From: Balamuthia mandrillaris
Lineage: Eukaryota; Discosea; Longamoebia; Balamuthiidae
NCBI GenBank assembly: GCA_031835245.1
Contig: JAVKOQ010000069.1
Location: forward strand, 62,001 to 126,000
Direction of reading: 5' to 3'
DNA: 64,000 nucleotides
The position numbers were made by a program, and so were the translations under genes. Below, piece by piece: positions 1 through 9,674 of this stretch (positions are counted from its first letter, which is position 1; each line of letters opens with the position of its first letter). The notes beneath the pieces are model-generated. The model did not search any database, had not been told where the DNA came from, and was given only the letters and a program-made list of their open reading frames with translations.

Positions 1-33
1 TACAACAGTTCGAATCCCGGCACCTGCAACGTT
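1..33 (+). tRNA. Possible 3' end of a tRNA gene cut by the window edge
   Basis: The first 30 bases contain AGTTCGAATCC, one base from the RNA polymerase III B-box consensus (T-loop). A T-run follows about 15 bases later, as expected for a Pol III terminator after a tRNA acceptor stem. The left half of the T-stem (AACAG) does not pair well with the right half (CCCGG), so this may be a decayed tRNA or a tRNA-derived element. The rest would lie outside the window. Confidence 0.3.
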
Positions 34-85
34 TTTAAAGGTAAAACAAGAAGCAAAAGAAGAGAGACCGAAGCACACAGCAACG

Positions 86-1462
86 ATGTGGGACGCCTCG
101 GCAAAACGACGAAAGCAGCAGGACCAAGATGGAGAAAAAGAGGCTTACCAACAGCAAGAGGGTAGCAAAAAACAAAAACTGGCAGTGTGTAAGGCACGTA
201 CTCTTCCTTTTTTTTTTTCAAGTGACCTGACCTGACCATCTTTTCATTCACTTGGGAAGGACTCGGCTTGTTTGGTGGAAGAACGCATCCCCGACGAAGT
301 GCTGTGCCACATATTGGGCATGTTACCTGAATCCATGGTTGCGATTGCGGCCAGGACCTGCCGCCGCTGGTTTGCTTGCACTTTGCCATCCCTCAGGCTG
401 AAACTCTCTGTTCGGGTGATGTGCAGCAGGTTGGAGCTGTTGCAATGGGCTGTGAGGAATGGATATACCATGGACAAGGCAACCTGTTACTCGTCAGCAG
501 CACAGGGTCAGTTTGAAGTGCTGAAATGGGCACTTGAGAACGGGTGTCCTTGGGACAAGTTCGCTTTCTGGTGGGCAGCACACAGGGGGTACCTAGACAT
601 GGTGAAGTGGTTATTTGCCAACCATTATACTGAGAAGAAGGACATCGAAGTGCACAGCACACACTTGGAAGTGCTTGACTGGGCTCATGAACATGGCTTC
701 CTGTTGAGCCCTGCCTCCTTCTATTCAGCAGCGGAAGGGGGATTGATGGAGGTGATGCTATGGGGATTGGACCATGGCCATGTTTGGGACCCGGAAACGA
801 GCGCCCACGCGGCAAGTGGTGGCCAGCTGGAGATGTTGAAGTGGGCCAGAAAGAAAGGATATCCATGGGATGAGGAAAGTTGCTGGGCAGCTGCAACGTG
901 CGGCCATTTAGAGGTATTGAAATGGTTACGGGAGAACGGCTGCCCTTGGGATAAGAATACTTGCGAGGGAGCGGCTGAGAGTGGGCATTTGGGAGTGTTA
1001 AAATGGGCTCGAGAAAATGGGTGCCCTTGGGACCTTTACACTGGCAACTCAGCAGCCGCGATGGGCCATCTGGAAGTGCTTAAGTGGGCTCATGAACACG
1101 GATGCCCTTGGAATGAGAGGACGTGTGCTGTTGCAGCCTCTCACGGCCACTTGGGATTGCTACAATGGGCAAGAGAGAATGGTTGCCCTTGGGACGAACA
1201 GACGTGCAGCTTAACCGCCCGCTCTGGTCGGCTAAAGGTATTGCAATGGGCGAGAGAGAATGGCTGTCCATGGGACGAGAGCACTTGCGCACAAGCAGCA
1301 GCAACTGGTCAACTGGTCGTGCTGCAATGGGCAAGAGAGAATGGCTGTCCTTGGGATGAACGCACATGCGCTGCGGCAGCCAAGAACGGACATCTGAAAG
1401 TGTTAGAGTGGGCTCGTGAACATGGCTGTCCTGTGCCTGATGATCTTTCTCTTTCAACGTAA
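86..1462 (+). CDS. F-box protein with ankyrin-type CPWD repeats
   Basis: The long exon (about 260-1462) begins with an F-box-like stretch (IPDEVLCHILGMLP...CRRW). It is followed by about a dozen repeats of 27 residues of the form GHLEVLKWARENGCPWDE. F-box/repeat proteins of this kind usually act as substrate receptors of SCF ubiquitin ligases. No ATG precedes the F-box in the long exon, so a first exon is inferred with ATG at 86 and a basic Lys/Gln-rich start. The intron runs from about 185-189 to 259. GTAAGG at 189 is the best-looking donor but gives the wrong phase with the acceptor at 259; GT at 185 keeps frame, so the exact junction is uncertain. The stop at 1460-1462 overlaps an AATAAA signal. 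The next gene's stop on the other strand is only 18 bp away. Similar CPWD repeat families are, from memory, common in Acanthamoeba-type amoebae and in giant viruses that infect them. Confidence 0.85.
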
Positions 1463-1480
1463 ATAAATAACAACATAATC

Positions 1481-2138
1481 TCAAGAAAGAGGAGAGAAAG
1501 GCCAGAGTCCACGTTTTTCCGATGGCGCAGTGTTGAAATGGTGCCCACGTTCGTCGTGAAGACGACACAGAAACTTGTCCAACGAGGCAAAATAGTCCTC
1601 TTGCCCAAAGAGCTTCAACGATTGTCCCACCTTTCTTAAACGTATGTCATGACCTTTGTAACATTGGTCTGTTTTCAAACGTGTTAGCTAGGAGTAACCA
1701 CACAAAGACCAAAAGAAAGAAAACCTTTATCTGTTGTTTCAATAAACTCGTTTTTCTGAATATCCCACCCCCAGGACCGAACAAGCAGTTCCACTCCGCG
1801 TCTATAACTCGCCATATAAGCTTCGTCCTCCTGCAACTCGGCCACGTCCCCTGCATAAACGGTGTACGCGTAACCGTAACTGCTGTCCAGTTCAATCGGA
1901 AACATCCACCTTTTGTTTGATTTTACAAAAAAATGTTACTCATCTGGTATGGATGGATCAGAACAACGTTATAGGCCGCGCAAGAGATGTACCAATCAAA
2001 ATGGTTATGGTGGAAGGCCCGCCAGTCGTTGTTGCCCGCCCATTCCTCAAAGAGTTGCAGCTGCTCCGCTTGCTTGGCCTTGAGATGCGGCAGCCCCTTG
2101 AACTCCTTCCTTGTGTTTCTTTGTCGTTCTTCTTGCAT
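1481..2138 (-). CDS. Conserved hypothetical protein, 172 aa, DWWMFPI family
   Basis: Three exons join cleanly: 2138-1993, 1909-1725 and 1668-1481 (519 nt with stop). Donors are GTACAT and GTTTTC; acceptors are AAAAG and AACAG. The first splice rebuilds the motif DWWMFPI, with Trp coded by TG|G. The product is rich in aromatic residues (FEEWAGNNDWRAFHH, GYAYTVYAGDVAEL, YRRGVELLVRSWGWD, IRLRKVGQSLKLFGQ). From memory it resembles small bacterial hypothetical proteins containing DWWMFPI, with no function known to me. It has no signal peptide or membrane segment. It lies head-to-tail just downstream of frizzled-like gene A (about 60 bp) and tail-to-tail with the ankyrin gene. The start at 2138 is the only ATG in the open frame of exon 1, though a short upstream exon cannot be excluded. 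Confidence 0.75.
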
Positions 2139-2198
2139 TCTTCTTTATTGTTTATTTGTTTTTTTTTTTGATTTTTTATTGGTGGACTGTTATAGGCG

Positions 2199-4666
2199 TT
2201 ACAAGGATATCTCTTCTCCTGAGGCATTCCTCAAACAAACCTGGTCGGGAGAAAGTTGCTTGCCTTGCACCTTGGTGATCGCTCCTTTCTTGGAAGGTGT
2301 TCCGCCGGTGCTTGTGTGGTTCGTGCTGTCGCCTCCGTGGATGGAGTTGCTCCCTGTAACGGAGGAGACTGGAAGCTTGTGGGTGGTGATGATCTTCCAC
2401 CAGATGGTGTAGATGGATTTGCTGGTGCCAAAGATGAGGAAGACGAAGATGATATCCTTGCCCCACAAAGTTGAAAGCTGCTATCACCCACCATGGAAAG
2501 CTCACCTAAACGCAAAAAAAAAAAGAAAAAAGAAAAAAGAAAAAGAAAAAGAACAAGAAAAAGAAGTGAACAACAGGAAAGGAAAGGAAAGGAAAATGAT
2601 AAGGAGAGAAAAAAACAAACCTTTGAGTTCAAGCTACACGTCGTGATGGTGCCGTCCAATCCCTCCATGCCCTGTTCCTTCAACCAGCTGTCCACGCCTA
2701 ACTGGGCGTTCCTCCTGTACATGCACGCTGTGAACCTCTCATACTCATCATACTGCTCATTCCTCTTCGCTTCAAAGTCCAGTTGAAAGGCGAACAACAG
2801 AATCGTCACCCAAATGTATAACAACAAAAAGGCAAAGATCCTCCACTGTCCCTTCACGAACTTAAAGCATTCTCTCCATCCGCTCTCCTGCCTCAGCTGA
2901 AAGACAATGACGATGGAAATCAGCACTATTCCTATGAGGACGCACAGAATGACGGGTGCCCAGAAGAGAGCAAAGTTCCATGCGTTGGAGGACTCTCCTG
3001 AGACGGTGATGCCAGAGTTGATGTCTCCTGTGCTGGCTCCCAGCTTCAACGTCAAGTGATTATCCTTGGTAGAAGAATGGATTGTGCACCACAGATCCGA
3101 TCCGTTTGCTCCCAAACGTTCCGCTGACAGAGAGATGATCAAGGGAATAAGAGGTAACACCCACGCGAACAGATGGAAGCTCCACATGAGGATCGTGCCG
3201 ATGCGTTGCTTTTGCACTTCCATATCTATGCCCCCTCGTTGAAAAGTCATCACTAACATGAAGAAGAGATTGAAGGAGATAATAAGCCACCAACAAACAG
3301 CTGCTTGAAAGAAGTACGTGATGAGAATGGCTTGAACGGTGCATGCCCCATCGCCAAAGTAGTTGGGCTCATGTTGGTTGTGACAGATCATTTCGCGATG
3401 ATCCGGCAGAGTAGAGGCCAAGCAAAAGGCCAAGGAGAAGAAGAGAATGGAGATGAAGAAGAAGAGAGGCAAGTGGTTGGGAAACTTGCGTTTGGAGGGA
3501 TCGAGGATGTAGGTCACCACCAAGAAGGCCATGAGGACGAAGGATATCCAGCCCAGGACGCTCATCATGGTGGTGATGGCATGGAATTCGTTATCGTCGA
3601 TGAGTGGTTCAGGACAGATGAATGCACATTCTCCGGATTGCGCATACGTTCCTTCTGGACATGAAACAGGAACGGCATCTTTTTTTTTGACATAAAAACA
3701 AAGGAAGGATGAGCATTACAAACCGAAAAAACAAACAAGGAGGAAGCAAAGAGAAGCATTACACGTAACGTCTAAACTTCCGTTGTAGCACTGTTCTGTG
3801 AAATTGAACGCGACGCCGTTGGGAGCTGTTATCTCGTACACTCCGATGCTCTCTGGCAAGATTTCATATGGACTGTCTCCAAAGAAGTCCGTGTTGGGCA
3901 CATCGCAATTGGTGTACAGCTCTCTGACGGATTCAGGATAGAGAGCCGAACAGAGAGGGACGTGGGCCTCGCATATGGATTTGCAGCCATAACGACCGAT
4001 GATAGCTATATTGCTGAGGCTTTGGTTCAAAGGAGTAGCATCCTTAGGCGCTTCCACTTCCAAGCATTCTCTTTTTAAAAGCAGTAGAACTTATAAGTTG
4101 AATAGAAAAAAGCAAGATAAAACGTAACAAACCTATAGTACATGGGGCAAAAATAACGAGCGGCACCAAGTCTACACGCGGCATCGGGCATACTGTACAT
4201 TAATCTTTCAGGTTTTTGGTTGTTTGTTGTTCGTCATTAGCAAACACCATCACACAAGAAAAGCGAACGACGAAGAAAAGAGAACAACGAAGAGGAGAAC
4301 GATGAAGCGAGATGGAGAGAGAGAGAGAGAGAGAGGAGAGACATATGGTAGCACGAACCTAGCATAAGTGTCTCGAAGGGGCTGATAATGGTCGACATAA
4401 ACACTGTTGTAGCTCAAAAAGTCTTGACAGGGAAACCCCATTTCCAGCTCATCCTTATGCACGCATCGAGCGCCCGGATGGCCAGGGTCCATCAAGTCAG
4501 CAGGTAATGTTGTATCTTGTCGTTTTTGGCGAGAAGGAAGCAGAAGAGAGTCGCGGAAATGAGAGTAAGGATGTTGTTGAGGTTTCGCTGTTGTTGTTTT
4601 CGCGGTAGCTTCGACGAAGCTTGCTGCGATCGCTAAGCAAAGAACAAGTGTCGAAACTGTGTACAT
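2199..4666 (-). CDS. Frizzled/smoothened-like receptor A, frame broken in TM7
   Basis: Five exons: 4666-4359, 4204-4133, 4070-3763, 3678-2621 and 2505-2199. The protein has a signal peptide (LVLCLAIAASFVEA), then a cysteine-rich frizzled-type extracellular domain spread over exons 1-3 (CVHKD...FPCQDF, AACRLGAARYFCPMYY, CKSICEAHVPLC). Seven membrane segments follow, starting at MMSVLGWISFVLMAFLVV. It should sit in the plasma membrane as a frizzled/smoothened-like GPCR; the ligand is unknown. It is a paralog of the plus-strand gene at 39385-42720: exon 2 is 72 nt in both and the first three introns share phase, but most later introns are absent here. In the last exon FPWWVIAAFNFVGQG is in one frame, while IIFVFLIFGTSK is one base out of frame (near 2452-2456). 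The end at 2199 assumes that break is a sequence error. Without correction the frame ends at 2176 with an unrelated tail. Confidence 0.85.
4313..4336. repeat. (GA)n microsatellite in intron 1 of receptor A
   Basis: Alternating GA on the plus strand, so CT on the gene's sense strand. It sits in the first intron, between exons ending at 4359 and beginning at 4204. Confidence 0.9.
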
Positions 4667-5073
4667 CAGTGAGTAAAGAGAAAGCAAATGGAGTATGACA
4701 AGAAAGAATGGGTCGTACGAAGAATGATATGAGCGAGAGAACAGCACCGCACGTCTGACTTCATCTTCGGTTTTTGTCACGCTAATTTTTGTCTCTTTTT
4801 CCTCTAACAAGGGAGAAGAAAAGAAAAAAAAAGCTTCTTTGAACTACTATATGAACTGTATTAACGGTGATAAAAGGATAGAAGAAATGAAGCGATTCAT
4901 TAATTACGTACCTTTCCCAAAGATGGTCATTGCAGGAGATGAGCCATCGCGCCGTTTGCCTTTGTTTAAGCGCTTCAACAAAGGAGAACTCCAATTGCAA
5001 TAATTGCCAGGCTGCGAAAGAAGTCAGAAGGAGAGAGATTGTGAAAGAGAGAGGAAAGGGACTCAGAGAGAGA

Positions 5074-5116
<43 letters not shown>

Positions 5117-5256
5117 ATGCGAAAGGAGAACAGGTCAGAGCAGGTTAGAAGAAGGTTTGAGCCGCGAGAGGAAGAGGTAGGTAGTGATACAGAGGTGAAG
5201 ACAAGAACAAACTGTTGAATGCCATAATTCTGGCCTCTCTTCCTCCTTCATTTCAT
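4667..5256. promoter_or_regulatory. Intergenic: 5' flank of receptor A, 3' flank of peptidase
   Basis: 590 bp between two minus-strand genes. It holds A-rich tracts near 4800-4835 and a long GA microsatellite (5077-5113). Open frames here are short and low-complexity. No convincing exon was seen. Confidence 0.5.
5077..5113. repeat. (GA)n microsatellite
   Basis: About 18 GA units with one GC interruption, in the intergenic stretch between the peptidase 3' end and receptor A. Confidence 0.9.
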
Positions 5257-7568
5257 TCAAAGAAGATGCTGACGAACAAACATAGCTTCAGCAGTAAGAT
5301 AATAGTCCACGTTCGCCTTTTTGTGGAAGCCATGACCTTCATCCTTTGCCAGTAGGTACCAAACTGGAACGCCATTTTGACGTATGGCCGCCACAACTTG
5401 TTCTGACTCGTAAACAGGCACTCGCGGATCGTTTAAGCCTTGAGCGATGAGCATGGGTTTGTCAATGCGATGAGCGTTGGTGAGAGGAGAGATGCGAAGC
5501 AAAAACTCGCGCATTTCTGGGATGCGTTCGTCGCCGTATTCCTCTCTGCGGTTGTCGCGTCGGTAGTCTGATGTTTTCTCCAGAAACGTTACAAAGTTGG
5601 AAATGCCCACCTGTTAAAAGCAACAAAACAATTAAATGAAGAGAATAAAAAATATGAAAAATGTGAGTGAGGGCTTACCCTTTCAACGCCAGCTCGAAGC
5701 TTGTCGGAATAATGGATCATAGAGGCAAGTACCATGTATCCTCCATAAGAACCACCGTTCACGAGAATGCGGTTCTCGTCTAACTCTTGTTGTTCTGCGA
5801 TCCAATCGATGAGGCTGCCGATGTCCTTCACCGAATCTTCTCGCTTGTACCAGTTATCCAACAAAAGATAAGTCTTTCCGTAGCCCGAAGACCCTCTCAC
5901 GTTGGGAACTAACACTGCAATTCCCATCTCCAGGCAAAAGTATTGAATCTTCGCTGTAAATGAGGGAAGAGACTGCAACAGCACAAAGAAAAACGTGTAA
6001 GCTGCAGAGAAGCGAAAAGAAATGAGAAGAGCACAAACTTGACTTTCAGGACCACCGTGAATGATGATCATAACAGGATAACGAGAAGAAGTTGTCCCGT
6101 CCTTTTTGGAGGCAGGGGGTTTATAGTAAAAAGCGGGAATCTTTCTTCGTTCTTTCTGTTGCCCTCCATCTTTTTCTATCTCGATATCGTCAAACGTTGG
6201 GTAATGTATCAGACTTGGCATCACAAATGTATCTGTGTTAAGTCCTCCGACTTCGCTGAACGTCCATCGCTCCTGTGTATGTATCCCCGTTTGGAAACAA
6301 AATAACAACAAAAATTACAATAAAGAAGAAAAGAAGACGCACCACAGAAGGATAGTAAACGGGTTCTTCATCATCAAAAGATTCTGGCAGGGATATCAAA
6401 AACACATCAGACGGCGTTTGAGAAGTGTTTATCGTCACTCCCAAATGCTTGCCATCCGGATGGAAACGAAGCGAGCCCAAGATGCCGATGGGAAGTCCAC
6501 CTGCTCGCTTTCTTCTTCCGGAAACGAGGTCCAAAATGTAAATTTGGAAGATGCCACCTTCGTTTGTGGTAAAAGCCAACTTGGTGTGAGTAAAAGGACA
6601 AAAACGGACCGCATTAACGTCCCACTCTATATCCTTGGTTAGAGATTCCTATTCCTGTATGTTAGAAGAAGAAGAAGAAAAAAAAAGGGAAGGGACAAAG
6701 GAGAAAGAAGATAATACCTGACTGGTAAATCGTTTGTTCTCCAAGTCATAGAACCAAAGCTGCTTGAACTCGCTACCCTCATCTGTGGTCAAAAAGATAC
6801 CAGCGCTTCTCATTCCGTCCTCACCGGCCATCCATTTCCCAAAGCACGTACTACCATACGCTATCTTTTCTTCCTCTTCTTTTGAAGACGAAAGAGGAGG
6901 TATGCGTTGCAGTTGTTTGGTTTGAAGGTCGAGTGTCCACAACTGAGACTCGTTAGCGCTGATGTACTTCTTCACCAGCAGACAAGAATCGTCAGGCGAC
7001 CAATCGACCGGATACCAAGAGCCTCCTTCCGATAACACCATTTCCGGTTCAACTGCAGTTGAAGCAAAAGAAGAAGAAAGTGAAGGTAAAGGGCTGATGT
7101 AAATGTCCCAATCCTTGCCATTGCGGCGAGTACTGTAGTATGCGCAGCGGTCTCCTTTGTTTGACCTGTTTTTATTTTATTCGTTTTGTTGTTTATATTA
7201 GCGGGATGAGCTGAGGTTAACAAAAAGAAAAGAAAAGAGATAGAAAGGAAGAATGAAAAGAAAAGAAAAGAAAAGAAAAAGAAAAAGAAAAAGAAAAAGA
7301 AAAAGAAAAACGAAAAGAAAAAAAAAAGAAAAGACAAAAGAAATGAAAAAAGAAATGAAAAGAAAAGAAAAGAAAAGAAAAGAAAAGAAAAGAAAAGAAA
7401 AGAAAAGAAAAGAAAAGAAAAGAAAAGAAAAGAAAAGAAAAGAAAAGAAAAGAAAAGGAAAAGAAAAGAAAAGAAAAGAAAAGAAAAGAAAAGAAAAGAA
7501 AAGAAAAGAAAAAAGAAATGAAAAAAAGAAAAGAAAAGAAAAAGAAGAAGAAAAGAGACAAAGAAAAG

Positions 7569-7599
<31 letters not shown>

Positions 7600-8091
7600 C
7601 AACAAAGAAAAACAACTGACAAACCAAATAGGGAAGCCATTCTTGGAGGTGCCGTCGCTGAGCATGACGTACTCGCCGGTGCTCATGTCAAAGCAATAGT
7701 TCTGGTACTGCTCGGTCCCTCCCACGTCCCTGGCGAACAGGAAGCAGTCCCTGTGCTCGGCCTGGGCGTTGGGGCAGGCGGCCGCCCCGGCCACGGGCTC
7801 CTGGAAGAAGGTCAGCTGCTTGCGGTAGCCTCCGGGCTGCTGCACGTAGTGCACTTGGGTGGTCTCCCCAAAGCGAGTGGTCACCAAAAGGCCTTGGATC
7901 GATGGGGAAGCGGAGGCGAGGTGAAAATCTTCGAGAGAGCAGCTGCGAGTGTTTTGGTACTGTTCCAGGCGTTGGGAGAGGTGAGGAGGGACTTCTTCGG
8001 GCACGCACTCGATGAGGAGGTTGCCGCGTTCCCTTCGGACGACAGCGGGAAGCGAGGAGGAGGGGGTAACGCTGTTGGAGGCTTGTTCCAT
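5257..8091 (-). CDS. S9-family (prolyl oligopeptidase/DPP-type) serine peptidase, 700 aa
   Basis: Six exons: 8091-7625, 7165-6718, 6648-6343, 6272-6039, 5972-5679 and 5610-5257 (2103 nt). The N-terminal two thirds looks like the beta-propeller of S9 peptidases (DGTSKNGFPIWS, GGSWYPVDWSPDD, LGSLRFHPDGKHL). The C-terminal third is an alpha/beta hydrolase with the expected triad: Ser in GGSYGGYM, Asp in GLNDPRVP and His in DEGHGF. The conserved segments MIIIHGGPESQ and PNVRGSSGYG are present. The family cleaves short peptides or acylated N-termini. No signal peptide or membrane anchor is visible, so a cytosolic enzyme is likely. Intron 1 carries a large AAAAG repeat. The start is the first ATG of an exon that reads straight into the propeller. 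A promoter-like element (8120-8136) lies 29 bp upstream. Confidence 0.93.
7254..7605. repeat. (AAAAG)n microsatellite in peptidase intron 1
   Basis: About 350 bp of AAAAG pentamers with AAAAAG and GAAATG variants. It fills most of intron 1 (7166-7624). On the gene's sense strand it reads CTTTT, an extended pyrimidine tract ahead of the acceptor at 7166. Long open frames in it on both strands are artefacts of low complexity. Confidence 0.95.
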
Positions 8092-8119
8092 CTTTGTGGT
8101 TTTCTTTTGATATTACAGA

Positions 8120-8136
8120 TCATGTCGTCCTGATGA
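8120..8136. promoter_or_regulatory. TCATGTCGTCCTGATGA promoter-like element
   Basis: Lies 29 bp upstream of the peptidase ATG. It matches the core TCATGTCGTCATGA found near the starts of several other genes in this window (9531, 44189, 44221 and weaker copies). Confidence 0.45.
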
Positions 8137-8430
8137 AAATTGTCGACAGGAAATGTCTACAAAATAGGATCGGAACATTAATGTCGACTGGAATCGGCGA
8201 TGCGCAGCAGGAATGCCAGCAAGGAGAGGAGATGCACAACAGGAGAGGTCACGGGTGATGGAGGTAGAGTAGCGTCCTTGCAATGCGGCTACTGACGACG
8301 CCTGTTGAGAGGTTACATGAGAGAAAGACGAGTAATTGTGTAAGGAAGTCTTTGTTAACTCTAGTAGCAGCGAATAAAATACAGAAACAAAATCAGGTAG
8401 AGAGATATAAAGAAGAATAAGTAACTGGTC
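8137..8430. other. Non-coding stretch, possibly LTR-derived
   Basis: No gene-like frame is seen. CCTGTTGAGAGG near 8300 resembles the 5' edge of Copia-type long terminal repeats (TGTTGAGA), an AATAAA occurs near 8375, and the next bases are Copia pol sequence. No second LTR copy was found, so this is only suggestive. Confidence 0.25.
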
Positions 8431-9038
8431 ATGATCATCGGCCTTTACGTCAACGATGTCACAATCACCGGCAAGAATGAAGAAGACATCGAGGCAGTGA
8501 AGAAGGTCATAGCAGAAGAGTTCAACATCACCGATCTCGGCCCTGCTAAGTACCTTCTCGGGATGGAAATCACCAGGCAGGAAACATACGGTACGACCAA
8601 TTGCAACCAAGCCCCTACTCCGATGGTCACTGGCGAAAAGCTACTCCCCCGTACCGAAATGAATCCACTAATGGAAGGAAGATTGTCATACCAAGGACTT
8701 ACAACGAAGCCATGCGTAGCCCCAAGCTCAGCAATGGACAGAGCTCTACAACCGAAGGTGCGAGCACGATGAAGGCCAGACCAAAGCTCTTCGGGCGACT
8801 TGATTGACGTACGTGTGCCGCGCCGCTTGGTAATGTAGGCGGCGTAATCCACAGCTTCAGCCCAGAAGCTGAGCGGCATGTGCGCATGGTAGAGCATGCT
8901 CCTTGCCTTATCCAATAGCGTTTTGTTCATCCTTTCGGCTACGCTGTTCCTCTTAAAGAGAGGAAGTCGTCCTCGGCCCAAACGGGTGTACCGCTTTAGA
9001 ATTTCCATCAACGCTGGTCTTCCTTCGTGCTTAACCAT
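8431..9038. mobile_element. Scrambled Ty1/Copia retrotransposon fragments
   Basis: At 8431-8583 the plus strand encodes the C-terminal half of a Copia reverse transcriptase: YVNDVTITG (YVDD box with Asp changed to Asn) and DLGPAKYLLGMEI. It jumps directly to the pol linker (NCNQAPTPMV, about 8595-8640), so an internal segment is missing. A second plus-strand piece (RTYNEAMRSP, about 8670-8710) looks like the start of the same RT domain, out of normal order. From about 8740 to 9038 the minus strand encodes the C-terminal part of the integrase (NSVAERMNKTLLDKAR, HMPLSFWAEAVDYAAYI, RTFGCRAL). Pieces in opposite directions and wrong order show a dead, rearranged element. Confidence 0.8.
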
Positions 9039-9109
9039 ACTATTTGTTATGTCATCAAATGAATGAAGAAATGAAGCTGGAGGAGAAGAAACCTCCCGAG
9101 CGCTGTTAA

Positions 9110-9335
9110 CTCATTAAGGGCACCCATTATCACACGCCCAGATGAATAACCTCCAGCATCTATGGTTAAAAGCAGCGTCGGAGGTGCGTCTATCCCAAGG
9201 ACATCCATTGGCTCTTGCCTATTGAAGCATCTCCAAATGGCCACCTCTTGCCTCAAGAGCGCAAGTACCCTCGTCCTAAGGCCCGTTTCAGCACTGCAAG
9301 ATGGCCACCTATAGCAGCATGTTTTTGTGGCCCTT
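9110..9335 (-). pseudogene. Decayed CPWD ankyrin-repeat gene fragment
   Basis: Reading the minus strand, two pieces of the same repeat family as the 86-1462 gene are visible: AAIGGHLAVLKRALGRGY, then GHLEMLQ-stop-ARANGCPWDRRTSDAAF followed by LFIWACDNGC. There is an in-frame TAG inside the repeat, another stop between the pieces, and no start or F-box. It is a relic of a copied gene next to dead Copia sequence. Confidence 0.7.
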
Positions 9336-9530
9336 CCATTCGTTTGATCTCCCAGTTCATCTTTTTCTCCGTTGACAGAAGGTGGATGGTTCTCCCTCCA
9401 CAACTTGCGTTTCTCGTCTCCCATCACGCGCGCTTGTAAACAAAACACAGATAAGAGTAACGTTTAAAAAAAAAAAAGAGAAACGAGTCAACGGGTGTCA
9501 AAAATCGGAAAATTTTCCAAGAAAATTTTT

Positions 9531-9545
9531 TCATGACGACATGAT
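9531..9545. promoter_or_regulatory. TCATGACGACATGAT promoter-like element
   Basis: A near-palindrome, the reverse complement of the core seen at 44189, located 130 bp upstream of the F-box/WD gene ATG at 9675. AT-rich palindromic flanks (AAAATTTTCC, AAAATTTTTT, AAATTTTAG) surround it. Confidence 0.45.
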
Positions 9546-9570
9546 AAATTTTAGTTTCTTGTAAATCAAC

Positions 9571-9658
9571 AAAAAAAAAGAGTAGCAGGCATTCAGGGCT
9601 TTACAAAAAAAAAAGAGTAGCAGGCATTCAGGGCTTTACAAAAAAAAAAGAGTAGCAG
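9571..9658. repeat. 34-35 bp minisatellite, about 2.5 copies
   Basis: Three direct copies of an A-run of 9-10 bases followed by GAGTAGCAGGCATTCAGGG and CTTTAC, starting at 9571, 9605 and 9640. The third copy is cut after GAGTAGCAG. Copies differ only in A-run length. The array ends 16 bp before the F-box/WD gene ATG and so may lie in its 5' UTR or promoter. Confidence 0.9.
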
Positions 9659-9674
9659 TGAACACTTCAAGGGG

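Noticed and set aside
393-896. 167-codon minus-strand frame opposite the ankyrin gene
   Set aside because: Shadow of a repetitive coding exon; composition is odd and the plus strand has clear repeats.
2231-2620. Read-through of the receptor A large exon into a Ser/Pro-rich tail
   Set aside because: It crosses the donor at 2620 and an A/G-rich intron; the spliced exon 5 gives a clear TM7 matching receptor B.
6972-7700. Long open frames on both strands (over 130 codons) across the AAAAG repeat
   Set aside because: They consist of Phe/Leu/Ser or Lys/Glu/Arg only and lie in an intron with good splice sites; any pentamer repeat without stops gives this.
9571-9658. CRISPR-like array
   Set aside because: The units are contiguous with no unique spacers and the genome is eukaryotic; it is a minisatellite.
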